Of a DNA stretch of 64,000 bases, positions 1-12,768 are shown one piece after another (position 1 is the stretch's first letter; each line of letters starts with the position of its first letter). Made by a program: the position numbers and the translations under genes. This DNA is from Oscheius tipulae. Lineage: Eukaryota > Nematoda > Chromadorea > Rhabditida > Rhabditidae. The notes beneath the pieces are model-generated. The model searched no databases. It was not told where the DNA came from and was given only the letters and a program-made list of their open reading frames with translations. The DNA lies in the NCBI GenBank assembly GCA_037178975.1, contig JASJZH010000004.1, positions 1,488,001-1,552,000 on the forward strand, given 5' to 3'.

Positions 1-97
1 TCAAAAGACCTAGTTTTGGAATCGAAAAATAGTACATGAGAAAAATATACGGTAGTTCCACTATTTTCCAGGTCCAAAATTAACCGAAAACTTGCAG

Positions 98-3000
98 CTT
101 TGACAGCTCACGTTGTCGGAAACTGTGCCAAATGCGCCGAGCTGCAGCTGAAGTGCATGGCCAAGGAATATGAGGGACAGGAGATGCTCTTCACGGATGG
201 TCACGTCCCACCCTGGATCCAGAGAGAAGAAGAGGAGCGAAAGGCCAGGATGCCTGCTGAAGAAAAACAGCCCCCGACGGCTGCTCCATTTGCAAACAAG
301 AAGGAACCCCGAAACAAGATTCTCGGACCTGAAGAGATTGACGTGAAGATCTGGGAGATGAATTTGCAGAATGGAATTTCTGACGCGTCGCTGGCCTACC
401 ACTTGAGGAAGTACAAAAAGATGTCAGAGTAAGTATTTTGATTTTTTTTTCTAGATATTTCGATGCATCGGTTGTGTTGGTCAAATTAGTTCGTTGTGAC
501 CACAGTTAGACAAATGGCCACAACTGTTAGGTCACGTCGTACATGCCACGGTTAGACAAATGGGGGTAAGTCCTAGATTCGTTGTTTGTTCTTTCTTTGT
601 TTTAAAAACATTTCTAAAAGCTAAAGAAACATTTCAGTTGAAAAAAAAGAAAAATTTTTGACATTTTCTTTGCCGTTTTCTTCCCAATTTCTTTGCTTAG
701 GCTTAGTGCCACTACGAATGCAGAACTAATGCCTAAAATTACGATTTGGGTATGAATTTAGCGTCGCTATCGTGAATGATGGGGAAATAAAGAAGTTGGT
801 GGCTTATATGGGATAAGTGGGGGGCATAAATAGAATGGGTGGAGGGCTTGCCTGGGATGGGGGCATAACTGGGATTTCTCCAAATATTAGACTGTGACCA
901 CACCTGTTAGGCCACGTCGTTGTCGCCACAACGAGTCACAAAACGTTAATTTTTGGTTTTCGCTTAGACTATTTTGTTACCGACCCGTGCAATTTCAGGG
1001 AAGAAGCTCGCAAAGAAGTCATTGCGCTGCGCAGAAGGAAGCTGGAGCATGTCAAGGAACGGCCCGAAAAGGAGGGCGAATTCACGAAGCCGGCTGCCAA
1101 GGAAAAGAGAAAAGAACCACAGGTGCCGAGAGCCGAGCGGTGTGAGCAAAAGAAACACTTGCCCTGGGCTCCGAAGCTGACAGAATACTTTCCTCAGGAT
1201 GAGAGATCTGTTAGTCTTTTCCCATTTTACACAGTAAAAGTACACATGTTTTAGGCGTTAACAGACGAAGAACATAAGCGCATAGTCTCCATTCTGTCCG
1301 CGTACTGGAATGAGTCCAGGTTCCGCTTCACAGAAAACAAGGAAGATGTCAAGGTTTTGATCTACTTTCCCAAAAGAAGGCAAAAATTTAGAGTGCCGAC
1401 AAGAGACTGGAGGAGGAACGTGCCAAGCTGAATCAGAGCATCTGCCAGGAGCTGAATCCCTTCCAGTTGGCCGGCAGTTTCCCCACGGGACCTTTGATCA
1501 ACGGCTACGTCTCGAACCGATGCTCGAAGCGCTGGGAAGCTGCCGTCGGCATGAGCTTCCACAAGCAGCCCATCGAGGTAGTCGAATGGCCGAACGAGAT
1601 TCCGGAAACCGGATCCACTTCGAAAACTTCGCTCTTGATCGATACGATCCAGCTCGGCCATTCTGTTAAAATTCGACTACCCTCCCTGGAAGACCGTCTC
1701 CAGATCCAGCCGCGGGACGTCCAGAAGAACAGACCCGTCATCCTGGCCAATAGAGGCCGAATTGAGGAGGATTCGGTTCGTTTTTTGCTCTAATTTTGGT
1801 TGGTAGCAATAACTTAGACAGCCTTCACAATGTGTCTTGAGAGAGGAATCGCAATCGCGATGGACGCCACTACGGCCTGCTACCTCATGACAGAAGCCTT
1901 CATGGCCAGGAGAGAACTGCCGAAATACATCGTGTCTGTGAGGACTGAAATTCATGAAGGTGCCTGTTTTTTCAGAGTTTAGCTCGTAATATTTAAATTG
2001 TGCAAAAAAAAAAAAAAATGGGCGGTTGTGGCCACAAATGTTAGGTAGAATAGGCTGTGGCTTTCACCGATTGTCAGAAAAACAATAAAAAGCCAATTGA
2101 ATACAGAGCCCTCTATATTGTGCCTGTTCAGGAGCCATGAAAAAGGTCATCTTTATCAGCAAGCCGCTCCACACCGGCAGCCAGACAAGCCCCTCCTACC
2201 TGAAGACGTTCGCCAAACATGGATTCCTCGGCCAGTATCTGGAAAAACCTGCCAGACAAGAAATCTGTAAGTTTATTATTCTTTTCGCAATATAATGGTT
2301 TTTAGACGAAGAAGAGCCGACAAAATCTCTTCATGACATCGTCCTGGGAGTCGAGACGACTTTTCCGACACCAGAGGAGCCAAAGTCCCAGAAAGCTCCT
2401 TCCATCTCGGGCGCTGACGATCCTCTTGGACAGATCATGACGGAAATGGGCGATCTGGAGAGTCAGGAGAGGAGAAAGACTTCAAAGACGGGTATTTTGT
2501 CGTTTTATGGCGTACATATTGACAAAAATCAGGAAAACGCTACGCGATTTACAAGATCGGCAGTCAGAATGTCCTGATCAGAAGCACGGCTCCGATGCAG
2601 TGTCAGACCGATAAAATTGCCTGCCTGAAGGGAAAGGGCATCAGTCTTGGGACCGTTATCGAGTGGCTGCCGAACGTTGGTGCAATGGTACGTGCTTTTT
2701 TTAGTTAGACCTAAGAATGCCGGATCCTACATTTCTCTCTATTCCTATTCTATAAGATCTTTTCCAGCGGCTCCAAGCCGAAGAACTCCTGTTCAATTAT
2801 TGCAAGCACGTATTCAAGGGTTCGCAAGCCCATTGTCTGGTCCGAGTCGGTGTTGCGTAAGTTCTCTCTCTCTAAAATCCTCTAAAAAATTTCTTTTTAG
2901 GCAAATGGGCCAAGGCAACTGGACAAACATAGATGTGCTCCAGATTCATACTCTCAGCGCCTTCACCGACCCGCTTTCGGCTGAAATAGACCAAAATATG

Positions 3001-3798
3001 AAGAAAATGTATGAATTTTGTTACTATGTTCCCCTACAAAAAAGCAATTCCAGGCTCGCACATCGCCTGGACCGTCTGGACGAGCTGCTCGGCACTGTGA
3101 GCAGCCTGGAAGACGGCTTCTTCATGCTTCAGGAGGCTGCCGGGAAGATGCATATCTGCAAGGAACTGGATCAGTTAGGACAGAGTCAACAGTGAGTCTT
3201 TCTCCTGTAATATGGAGGAACATACCCATTTTCGATTCATCACTATCAAGTCACCGCTCTGGATTAAATATGGCCCACTGAATCCCGATGAGTTTGTCGA
3301 GCAGTTTGAAGGAATCGATCACAGGGCCATGCTGCAGTGGCAGGTTAGTATTTTTTTTCTTTGGCTGTGGCCACAACAACGCGGCCTAATAGTTGTGGCC
3401 ACAGGCGACATGGCCTAACTTTGCCTAACTGTAGCCACAACGACGTGACCTAAAAACGAACGTTTGTGACTAGCTAGATTAACGCCGTTATCCTCATTTT
3501 CAGTGAAATTTGCTAGAAAAAAAATACTAACCTGCCTATATCCTCATTCCAGATCTACATAAACCGCATCCCAGGTGCCTTGATCGCTCCCGACAGCATG
3601 GTAGCCAAGACGATTGACGCGATCAAGGCGAAGCAGCCAAAGAAGGGCCCATGCTCCAAGAAGGCCAGAAAGCGTGCTCTGCGCAAAAAGTACAAGAAAA
3701 GTCAAACGAAGAGGAAGCCTGTGGATTTGGATGACCCGCAGAACGAGGAGATAGACGAGCACTCGGAGGACGGCGAGGAGGAGGAAGAATTTGGATGA
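98..3798 (+). CDS. ICE2: Little elongation complex subunit 2 (ICE2/NARG2)-like, 5' partial
   Basis: ICE2 belongs to the little elongation complex, which promotes RNA polymerase II transcription of snRNA genes in the nucleus. Exons: 98-428, 999-1209, 1255-1353, 1392-1775, 1818-1959, 2132-2266, 2306-2491, 2533-2687, 2768-2856, 2901-3008, 3054-3191, about 3212-3343, 3553-3798. The first exon seen starts after a CAG acceptor, so the N terminus lies outside the window. The match to the remembered human protein rests on a central block around LPKYIVSVRTEIHEG followed by KKVIFISKPL, and on a C-terminal NARG2-type domain with YKIGSQNVLIRS, a glutamate/leucine-rich helical segment, and a closing WQIYINRIPGALIAP. 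The tail is lysine-rich, then acidic. All junctions keep phase except exon 11 to 12, where the strong GTGAGT donor at 3192 does not join the next coding frame by any AG I can see. An AATAAA lies 15 bp past the stop. The family call is from motif order only. Confidence 0.72.
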
Positions 3799-4768
3799 AG
3801 AGCACGTTTTTCAATAAATACAAACTTTAGTAATTGGCCTAAGTTCACCTCGGCGAAGAAGAAGAATAGTCGAAATGTTACCGGTATTTGTCTATATGGG
3901 CATATTGATGTGTTTTTTGTTATTATAAATTGTCCTCATTATTTCACGCCAGTTTGCTGAAAATGGCCCCGTTCCACCTTCAAATGCTTCGCTTTTTTCC
4001 GCGGCTTACCAGATCTGCGGTGGTCCTGGGGCGAAAAGTCGGCCCGAGTCATTTTCTCACGCCCTCTTTGTGTTATTGTTCGATTTTAAAAAAGCTTTTG
4101 TTTTACGGTAGTTTTCCAATTTTCCAAATTTCTATCATGAGAACGTAGTAGTTTTTTAAAAAGCAAATACGTGTTTCTTGGAGCTGAGATAGTTCAGGAA
4201 CCATTTTTCGCTCTGCAAGATAAATTTAGCTTGAGTTTAGTCCTATTTCTCTCTTAAAACTTGTCCATTTGGAGTAAATGTGGCAGGGACAATTCAAGTT
4301 TTCTGAAAAGAGGGCTTTGTTGTGAGAAATAGGGAAATGGCTTACAAGCATTTACTCTGCTCTCAAAATAGGTCTTTTGACTGTTTTTGCACAGATTGTC
4401 ATGTGATTGGCTGAATTTTTCACTTATTTTATGCTGTATTTAGGCCCAATTGTTTTTAGTTGGAGAAATGGTGGGAATGAAGGCAGTTTCAAGTAGAGTA
4501 AGGTTTCCTCAAGTTCATTGCCTAGAAAAGTTTTATCATATTTTTGCCGACTTTATAGATAAACTTCAACTATTTACAACCTTTACAGTCTCTTCACTAA
4601 TTTGATCGTGTTACAAGTCCAGAAAGTTGCATTCCTTTCCGAATCAACTAAATTATGCAACAATTACTCCTTTCTTGCTGTCTTTATCCTGGAAATTTGG
4701 TCCCAAAACACGATTCCCCTCCATTCATCTTGCCACTACCATATCCTTATCCAAATTTCCAGCGCATA
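3799..4768. other. Intergenic region between the ICE2-like gene and CPSF6
   Basis: This holds the ICE2 3' end and the upstream region of CPSF6. No exon-like reading frame is seen. The sequence becomes AT-rich between about 4080 and 4620. A CCAAATTTCCAG acceptor ends at 4762, six bases before the CPSF6 start codon, and may be a spliced-leader or 5'-UTR acceptor. Confidence 0.6.
3813..3818 (+). terminator. AATAAA polyadenylation signal of the ICE2-like gene
   Basis: A canonical AATAAA hexamer starts 15 bp after the stop codon at 3798. The very short 3' UTR this implies is common in compact invertebrate genomes. Confidence 0.7.
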
Positions 4769-7700
4769 ATGACAGAAATGGACCAAGCTCAGGCCGAGCA
4801 GGACCTTCTGGACGATGCTCACGACTTCGGCGGCCCGTCTGGAGACACCATCAATGAGGACGAGCTTCTGGGAGATGAGTGAGTCCTCTCGTTTTTTAGC
4901 GGAAAAAATGTTACTTTTCAACCAATTTTGAGTAGAAAATGACCTTGGGTACTGGTGAACGTTATTCGGTCTATTCTTACACATCTTCCCTACAGAAATA
5001 ACCAAATCTCATCCTTTTTCATAAAAAATGGACTCGTTTCCAGGAAAAATCCTTCCCCGACCATGGTAGAGCGTCGCGAGAGTGTCCAAGACGACGATGT
5101 GGATCTGTACGACGAGGCCGTCGCTCCCAGTCTCAACATTTCTGACGATGTGAGTTTTTGTACTTTTATTTGCACTATTATTGGACTATTTTACAACAAA
5201 AAAAGTTGCAGAATAGAAGGAAGAGCAGCAATCTGCAGCAGCCGGCCCAGCAAACCTTTTTCCAGCAGCAGCATTCGGGAGAGAGCACCCCGACCCTGAT
5301 GACGACTGCCAGTGCCTCGAGCAGCAGCTCTCACACTGGAAAGTAGGTTCTTTTAAATTGATTTTGCCCGATTTTATCGAATTTTCGATGATAGTAGACC
5401 AACAAAAGGACGCGATGTTGTAGAGAATGGCAAAAAGTTGAGTTGTGTCAAAGTGTGCACTACGACCAGTCGGTCCAAACTTTTAACGCAACCCCCTTTT
5501 CCAACAGAAGGGTATCAAAATTTCTAAAAATGCTGTTTGTGAAACATTTAGGATTTATCTTTTTTTTTTTTTTTTTTTTTTTTTAGGATTTGCGGGGTAC
5601 AGAAACCATGAGAAAAATGATTCGAAGAAAAGGAAAAAAGAAGGTATTTGTTTCGAGTAGTGGCTAAAAGAAAAGGCATTGATTTGGGTATCAATTTGTT
5701 CATTTTTCAAGAATAGGCAGCTTGTACACGAAATTAAGAATCAAAAAGGCTAACTCTTCGTTCTAGGCATATATCTCCAGTGATTCCCACTCAAAATTCC
5801 ATCATTTTAACACCAAAACTGGACCTAAACAATAAAATCCTTCTTCCAGGTACAACTGCTACATCGGCAATCTGACCTGGTGGACGACGGATGCCGATCT
5901 GCATGTGAATATTGCCGCTTTGGGCGTCCAGGACGTTCTCGATATCAAGTTCTTCGAGAATCGGATCAACGGGCAGAGCAAGGGCTTCGCCCTGTGCAGC
6001 TTCTCCTCCGAAACTTGTAAGTTTTGCTTCACTTTCCTCGCCATTTTCCCCTCAAATTCTCTTTCTCTTTCCCGTCTGTTTACGTTCGTTGTAAGACCCA
6101 TCGAGAATATAATCCAACAAGACATAGTAAATTACACTCCAAGGGGTCTCGCAGCGTACGCAAGTACTATTCAGAACGAACTATAGCCCCTTTTCCGCCA
6201 TCTTGGCCTTCTGAAATTTCTAATTTTAGCTCTGAAAACGGTCATGGAACAGATCTCGAACCGGGCCATCCATGGCGTTAAGCCTGCCGCCCTGCCGTAC
6301 ACCAAACAGAGCCAGGCGAAGTTGGAGGACGCCGCCGCCAAGACCCAGACGCGTCCGGATCAGAAAAAGAAGGAGGAGAATTGCGTCAACATGGGCACGA
6401 TCCGTATCGGAGCCGGACCGGCGCCGCAACCTCTGATGATGCGCAATGCGGGTCCGCCGGTACAGCCTCTGATGAGTCGAGCTCCGTTGCCTCTGATGAT
6501 CAACGGACAGCCAGCGCAGATGCAACCACTGATGGGACAGACTCTGGCCCCGCCTGGAGTCCCAGTAGGAGCAGGACCGATAAGTCTGCAGGGGATTGGA
6601 GGACCGAGACCGCTGATGCAGACGCAGCCGATGGGTGTGCCGCAGCCGCTGATGGGCAGTATGGCTGTTAGGTGAGGGACTTTTACATTCAGCTACGCTT
6701 CAAAGTTTTTAAGTAGGCAAATACAGGAGAACATAAATGACCTGATTTCAAATCATTTTTTAGTTGACACTTTCGGTGAAACCCCCACCTCCCAAAGATT
6801 GAAATCTTGCTTTCCAGAAAGATTGTCCAGTTTCCATTTCGTGAACACATCAAAGCTTGGGAAACTCGTTTGCAAGTGGCAAAAAGGTCGAATTTTTCAA
6901 CATCGAAAAGGTTGAATATCGAAATGCTCCTGGTATTAGAGCAGTTAGTGAACCATAAGAACTTACAAAGTAAGAGAATGTGCTGATGAAGAATCTGTCA
7001 TGAGCAGATTGGAGTTCTATTTTTGTGTTTTACAGAATTCATAAAACGTGCATAAACCTAAATTTTCAGACCTCCCGGTGTCTACTCCGTTCAGCCACAG
7101 CCTCTGATGGGTGGTCTCCGTCCTGGGATGGGGTTGCCTCCCCCAGGAGCCCATGTGAATCCGAACGTCTTCCCAATGGGCGGAGGCGGCGTCTCCGAAG
7201 CCGAGTTCGAGGAGATCATGAACAGAAACAGGACGGTGAGCAGCTCGGCGATCCAGAGAGCCATATCGGATGCGCATGCGGGAGATGTCAAGGCAGCCGT
7301 GGAGACCCTTCAGACGGCCATGAATTTGATCAAGTCCAGCAGGGTGGCCCACGATGAGCGCTGTCGACAGCTCATTGTTCAGCTGGATGTGAGTTATTTA
7401 TACTTGTTTTTTCGGCACTGCATGCAAGGATACTGGCATAAAGAGCCAACAGCTGTGAATTCAACGAATAGACAAAACTAACCGGATGTCCTGAACGAAC
7501 TGTACGATTAAGTCACTAGCACAGTAACTAAGTATAAAGGCTAAAAGCGTGTGGGGAAACTGCTGACGGAGAAAACTGAAAATGAACTAGAGAAGCCATT
7601 ACTGGACAGCTTAAATGACCGAGATACTACACTATCACCCCCACCGATGGGACCCTAGGAGAACATTACAGACAAGTTGAGCACATAGACAGACAGATTA

Positions 7701-8168
7701 TATGCACTTAGCTACAAATATAAAAACAGCAACAGATCGACCGACTAGGCCGACAGGTTTTGGCTGATCTGGACTTGGCCAGATACCACGAAAAGAGGTA
7801 CCGCAAGAAGAGTCGAAAAACAAATATGGGCGAATGGTAGAAAACCTTCTGAGACTATCGACAACTAACCATTTCTAAAAGCTCAGGACTCTTGTCTTGA
7901 CTTGAAACAAAGTATGTTGGACAGCGCAACATTTCTTAGGACGGAAATAAAGAATTGGGTCGAATGAGTTTTTAGACAGCTGGTTTTCATTTCCGCCACT
8001 TTTCAGGACTGTCTTCGCCAGATCGACCGAAGCGGCTACGGCTCACGCGGCAGCCGTTCCTCCTACTCTCGGCGCAGTCGCAGTCGTGACCGAAAACGTC
8101 GGCACCGTAGCCGATCGGACTCGCGCTCCCGATCGCCATCGCGCCACAGCCGCAGTAGACATTACTGA
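4769..8168 (+). CDS. CPSF6: Cleavage and polyadenylation specificity factor subunit 6 (CFIm68)
   Basis: CPSF6 is the large subunit of cleavage factor Im, which with NUDT21 binds UGUA elements and guides mRNA 3'-end processing in the nucleus. Seven exons join in phase: 4769-4878, 5044-5149, 5212-5342, 5850-6016, 6230-6671, 7070-7388, 8007-8168, giving about 478 residues. An acidic N terminus ([20 protein letters not shown]) is followed by a Gln/Ser-rich linker. The single RRM starts in exon 4 with RNP2 as [31 protein letters not shown] contains RNP1. Next comes a Pro/Met-rich region with repeated PLM motifs, an alpha-helical segment in exon 6 ([20 protein letters not shown]), and a C-terminal RS-like domain rich in RS/RH pairs. 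This is the full family architecture. The start is the first ATG after a TTTCCAG acceptor. The 618-bp last intron is the longest. Confidence 0.96.
5563..5584. repeat. Poly-T homopolymer tract in CPSF6 intron 3
   Basis: An uninterrupted run of about 22 T residues follows TTTATC. It may be a microsatellite or the tail of an inserted retroelement on the opposite strand; nothing next to it identifies an element. Confidence 0.6.
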
Positions 8169-10239
8169 ACTCTTTCGAAGCCGGTCTCTCTATTCATAAA
8201 AGTAAGTTTGCTCTCTTTTTTTTTTACCCAATTCTACAACGTTTTTCTCAAAGATTTGTGCAAAAAGTTGTAACATTTTTGACCCTATATGAGAGATAAG
8301 GATTCAACCTTTATTTGGGTCTATTGTCAGCCCTTTTTGAACTCAAAATTGTCGTAGCATACCCCAGAATTTTCAGCAATATTGTCAAGAATATGGAAAA
8401 TTACCAATTTCGGGGGAAAAGAGACCGTATTGTGGTCTCTGGGGAGGGTATTTCCAGGGGTTTAGAGCCACAATATTGATTGTAAGGGGCCCCGGAATTG
8501 TACTTGAGATTTCGCCTAGAATTGTGTACAAACTTGTCCTTTTTGGCACTGAAATTGTATGATTTTGCAGCTGGTACTGTCCCTTACTGTATTTTCTCCA
8601 AATCTAGTTCTAAATACCTAAAAGTTAATGCGTATGTGTCTGTCTGAAATTCTAATTGGCGTCTTGTCAGTAACTTTGTGACAGCAGTTACTGTTTTCAA
8701 GTCAAGTCAAAGAGTTAGTTTTTTTAGTTAGCCCCAACGGGGCATCAGCCAAACTTGTTTTACAAAAAACGGACCCATGGGGAAAATATCCATCTAGATT
8801 TATACTAAGTTCTTGTACTTTTGTACAATTGTCAAGCCAGCTAGTGTCTAAACAAGCGCTGGAACAGTTCGAGGCTCTTTATACCGATTTTGAAACGTTT
8901 AGAGACAGTTGAGCATTGTTTGAAAAGGTTGTAACCAGGAAATTTGGTTCTGCAATACGTTGAGAGAAATAATGTTGCTCCTTTTTTATAAGCACAACCC
9001 TAGCAACTTATTTGAAGAGATCTTGAAGCCCAACTGTTAAAAGAAATTCCATTCGGCATCAGTTTCAAATGTAACCCGTACCAAACTGTCGTCTAGGTGT
9101 AATTTTTCGTGTCGGAAAGCTGCGTACAACATTACGATGAAAATTTGAATAAGGACGTAAAGGTTTTCCCCCAAATATGTGCCTTGCTCGCACGAGCCAG
9201 GTAAACAGCCCTGACGATATGCAGCAAAAAAATTGTTTTTCAGTGACCAAAGTATTTTTTACCATCTAGCGCGAGCTATACAACCCCTTCCCCAAAAACT
9301 GACTCCTCCGACAAACCCCCACCATTTTCAGATGTCCCCCTCAAATTGTCTCTCTCCCTCCCTCTGCGTCTTCTCAACAATCTCTGCTCCGTCAAAGGAA
9401 TCTCCTCCATTTCCAAGGCAATTCGTCGTCGTTTGTTCACGTTGATCACTTTCTCTCCTCGTCGCCTAATCAATAAAGTTGATATTCTTGTGTGGACGTT
9501 TTAGTGAATCTTGTGGGAAACTGTTTCCATGGAAAAGTGGCGTTTTCAGATATTTCAGGACCAACCAAGATACCAGGAGGGAAATGCCAGAAAAAGAAGA
9601 AGGAGAAACTGAAAGGTAGGTGAGAAAGAGACAGAGAAGAACAATGAACAGTATTTATGAGAAATTCTTGATTTGTTATGGGAAATTGAGAGTCCCATTC
9701 CCTTCCAAGAAAATTGTTTTCTGTGCATGACTCACAGCCAGATGACCCTCTAACTACTCCCTAAAGAGTCCAGATCCTGATCAGCTTTCATAAGAAAAGA
9801 TCCCTATCTCTGTAAGTACCCCAGTTGGTCCCTGTCGACCTTGTCCACAAATCAGCGCTCGCGTGGCGGGAGGACTGTCGGCAATAACTCAGCCCACCCG
9901 TGAGCATGAGATAAAATATGACGGTGCCCGTGCGTGTGATAGCGAGGAAGGGCATAAATTAGAGGGGAGACCCTCTGATTTTGGGCTGTTTCTTATAGAA
10001 GCGTTTTGTGTTTTTAGACTAGGACAAGTTTGGTTTTACACAGACGGTGGAACAGGAGACACCTAAAGTTTCTTTCTATATACACTGAAACCGGGAATTT
10101 TGAAGGTGTGATAGCAGTTCGTGACGACATTGCTATTATCAGAAGCTAGTGTACTTATGTCCACAGTTAGGCAAAACCAACTGCAAGCGTCTAAAATTTT
10201 TGATTTCCTGTAAAAACTTTTCAGAAGAGGGACGTTGTA
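8169..10239. other. Gene-free stretch downstream of CPSF6
   Basis: No reading frame with exon-like codon use or paired splice sites is seen on either strand. Stretch 9300-9480 is CT-rich with short open frames that look like compositional artefacts. Between 8630 and 8770 there is weak resemblance to 13550-13740: a TGTCTGTCTGAAATTCTAAT-like segment, then a CCAAAC-TTGTTTTTCAAAAA-like segment, suggesting an old dispersed repeat. Confidence 0.5.
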
Positions 10240-11025
10240 ATTGTGGTAGACGGCCCACGGCGTGTTATGCGCGTCGCCACTTTTTCAAACCGGGCGCAAA
10301 TGCCGCTCGTTTTCTTAAGTACAGTATCCTACAGAAAACATGGTTTAAACCGGTTTTGGCACAGGGTACCGTATACCCTACATTTATTTAAAAAGCGGCT
10401 GGAGAACTAATTTTGAATTCCCGCGCTCGAAATAAGAAATTGGCGCGAGAAAAAGTGGCGACGTCTTTTGCATGCGCGTAACATGCCGTGGGCCGAACGC
10501 GTTTTCAAAGCGGGTTCCGCGAGGAACTTCCTTGAAAATCAATCTTTCGCATTTTTCGGTGTCTTACATACATTTTCATGCCTTCTAAGCCTGTCTAATC
10601 GACTCGTCGAAAATTACCGTCTACTTCGACATCAAAGATGGCGAGAATAATAAAGAAAATTGAGGAAACGCTGTTCTTCCCTCGTTTTTCTAATTTTCTA
10701 TATTTTTTTGGACTTTTGTTTAAGGCACCGAGAAATACGAAAGATCGATTTTCAGGGAAGTTCGTCGCGGAACCCGATTTGAAAAAGCATTCTGCCCACG
10801 GCGTGTTACGTTCATGCAATAGGCGTCACCAATTTCCTATTTCGATGACGGGAATTCAAAATTAGTTCTCTAGTCGCTTTTTAGATTAACGTAGGGTATA
10901 CGGTATTCTGTGCCACAACCGGTTTAAACCAGGATTTCTGTAGGATACTATACTTAAGAAAACGAGCGGCATTTGCGCCCGGTTTGAAAAAGTGGCGACG
11001 CGCATAACATGCCGTGACCTATCTA
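10240..11025. mobile_element. Fold-back (long terminal inverted repeat) element, about 0.78 kb
   Basis: The left arm runs from about 10250 and reads CACGGCGTGTTATGCGCGTC, then ACTTTTTCAAACCGGGCGCA. The right arm ending near 11020 is its reverse complement, and similarity continues inward through ACCGTATACCCTAC and GAACTAATTTTGAATTCCCG. Each arm is roughly 380 bp and differs at scattered bases, so the copy is not recent. Almost no unique centre remains (about 10620-10650). No transposase frame exists inside, so it is a non-autonomous fold-back or MITE-like element. Part of the inner arm (GAAAATCAATCTTTCGCATT) recurs near 46020, and its complement near 37090. Confidence 0.8.
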
Positions 11026-12705
11026 CCCAAAATGACAGCGTCCCTTTAACATTTGATGTACTATGTATTGCTCGAGAGAGAATTCACTTTGTGACAAGGC
11101 GAACAAGAAAGGCCATTATTGCAAGCTCCTGCACCTATTCTCCCAGTGAAACACAAACGGTAAGCATTATGAAGTTGCTAGTTGAGAAGTCATATTATTA
11201 TCAACGGGAGCTCGCGTTCTTGTATGTCTCCCTGTCTTCCTGTCCCTCTGTCCTCGTACCCGAATAATCCCAACTCCTCCTCAGCCCCGCTCAATTTCCC
11301 ACGACCTTGTGCAGAGACTCGCGCCTCATGGTTTTTTGCCTACAAGAATTCAATCTCGCAATTGGTAGCAGCTGTTCTAAGGTCAGACTAATTTTCGCCC
11401 CCCGTTAGCTACAAGGTCAGACTCTCAACTGCCCTGCTTCAAACTATAGCTCAATTTTTCGCAACATGCCCGTGAGTGTTTTCGAATTGAGTGTGTGTCT
11501 GAAATTTCAGATGAATGGGAGCTTCCCCCAATTCGGCTAATTATCTTCGCGCTAATCTCTGCTGCCCAATCTGGGCCCGCTAAACCGACACATTTGTCTT
11601 CGAATTCCATAACAGCAAACATTGACAGGCCCCCCCTCGGGGGAGCGGACAAATTGCGTAATCGGGTGAGGGAAGATGGACAACTGCTGTCACAATTTCA
11701 ATTGTGCATAAGAAGGACGGCTCCATAACAGTTTTAGAAGTAAACAATTGTAGTGCTGAGAGTGAGAGACAGACCTAGGAACAGTTCCGAACATTTAGCA
11801 CTGAAGGTTGAACAAGTATAAGTCAAGTGGGTAAAACATACATAGTCATAGTGAGAGTTCTGAGCATGGGTATGGGTCGCGTCAAGTACTGAGCTGGTCT
11901 GGACACAGAATAGGTCGAGTAAATGAAACATAGTCATTGTGAAAATCAAGAGTGCAGTACTGCATTTGACGGACAATGAGTGGACATACTGAGTGGACAA
12001 CAGTCATGGACTGAGCAGATATGGAAACAGCTCGGAAAAAAGAAGAATTTGTCCAGATAGTGCTGAACTGTGCTAGTAGGCTGATTACTAAACAGAGTAC
12101 TTAACAGGCTTGTGAAATAGAGAGAAGGCGTAACAGGGAGAGTCAAGAGCAGATGGTAGTATTGGGCACAGTACACCTAAATGAGAGACAGAACCCTCTT
12201 TGAACCGATCTATATCTCCCTTCTTTTTCTTTGTTTCCAATCTCCTCCGATTCGTTAGCCCGAAGGAATCCCAAGCCTCTAATGTAATTGTCTTCCAGAG
12301 AGACTTGGAGAGAGAGAGAGACACGATAACGATTCTCCCCCAGGTCCAAATCATTCACCGACTACCCACCCAGACTCTCTCGCTCACAAAAGAGGGTGGT
12401 AATACGAGTGTGTCCACTTCTCGCCTCCTAGCGGCTTCGCTCTTTATTTGCATACTGTCAGCCGGGCTAATTGTGGTTGGGAACAGTGAAGGGCAGACAT
12501 GTCGGCCCCTTTGGTCCCAGCCGGGTCAGCTCAGATAAGGAGACTCAAGAAGGTTGCTGTCTCTCGCACTGGGATAGGGCGGAGACGGAATTATATGGGC
12601 AACAGATTGATTCGGATTCGCTAATTGGACTGGGGGTAAGATAAGGATGAGGGTTACTTACAGTTGGGTAATTAGGGACGGCGTGATAGTCACTCATCTA
12701 TTTGT

Positions 12706-12768
12706 CTCTCAGTCTCTTATCTCTGTCTCTCTGCCTCTCGCCTCTCTCTGTCTCTCTGTTTCCCTATA
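12706..12768. repeat. Degenerate TCTCTGTC low-complexity tract
   Basis: The plus strand is almost pure pyrimidine with recurrent TCTCTGTCTCTC units. Similar tracts recur through the window in introns and intergenic DNA. Confidence 0.7.

Noticed and set aside
6244-6675. A separate small gene within CPSF6
   Set aside because: The frame is CPSF6 exon 5 itself, joined in phase to the RRM exon upstream and to exon 6 downstream.
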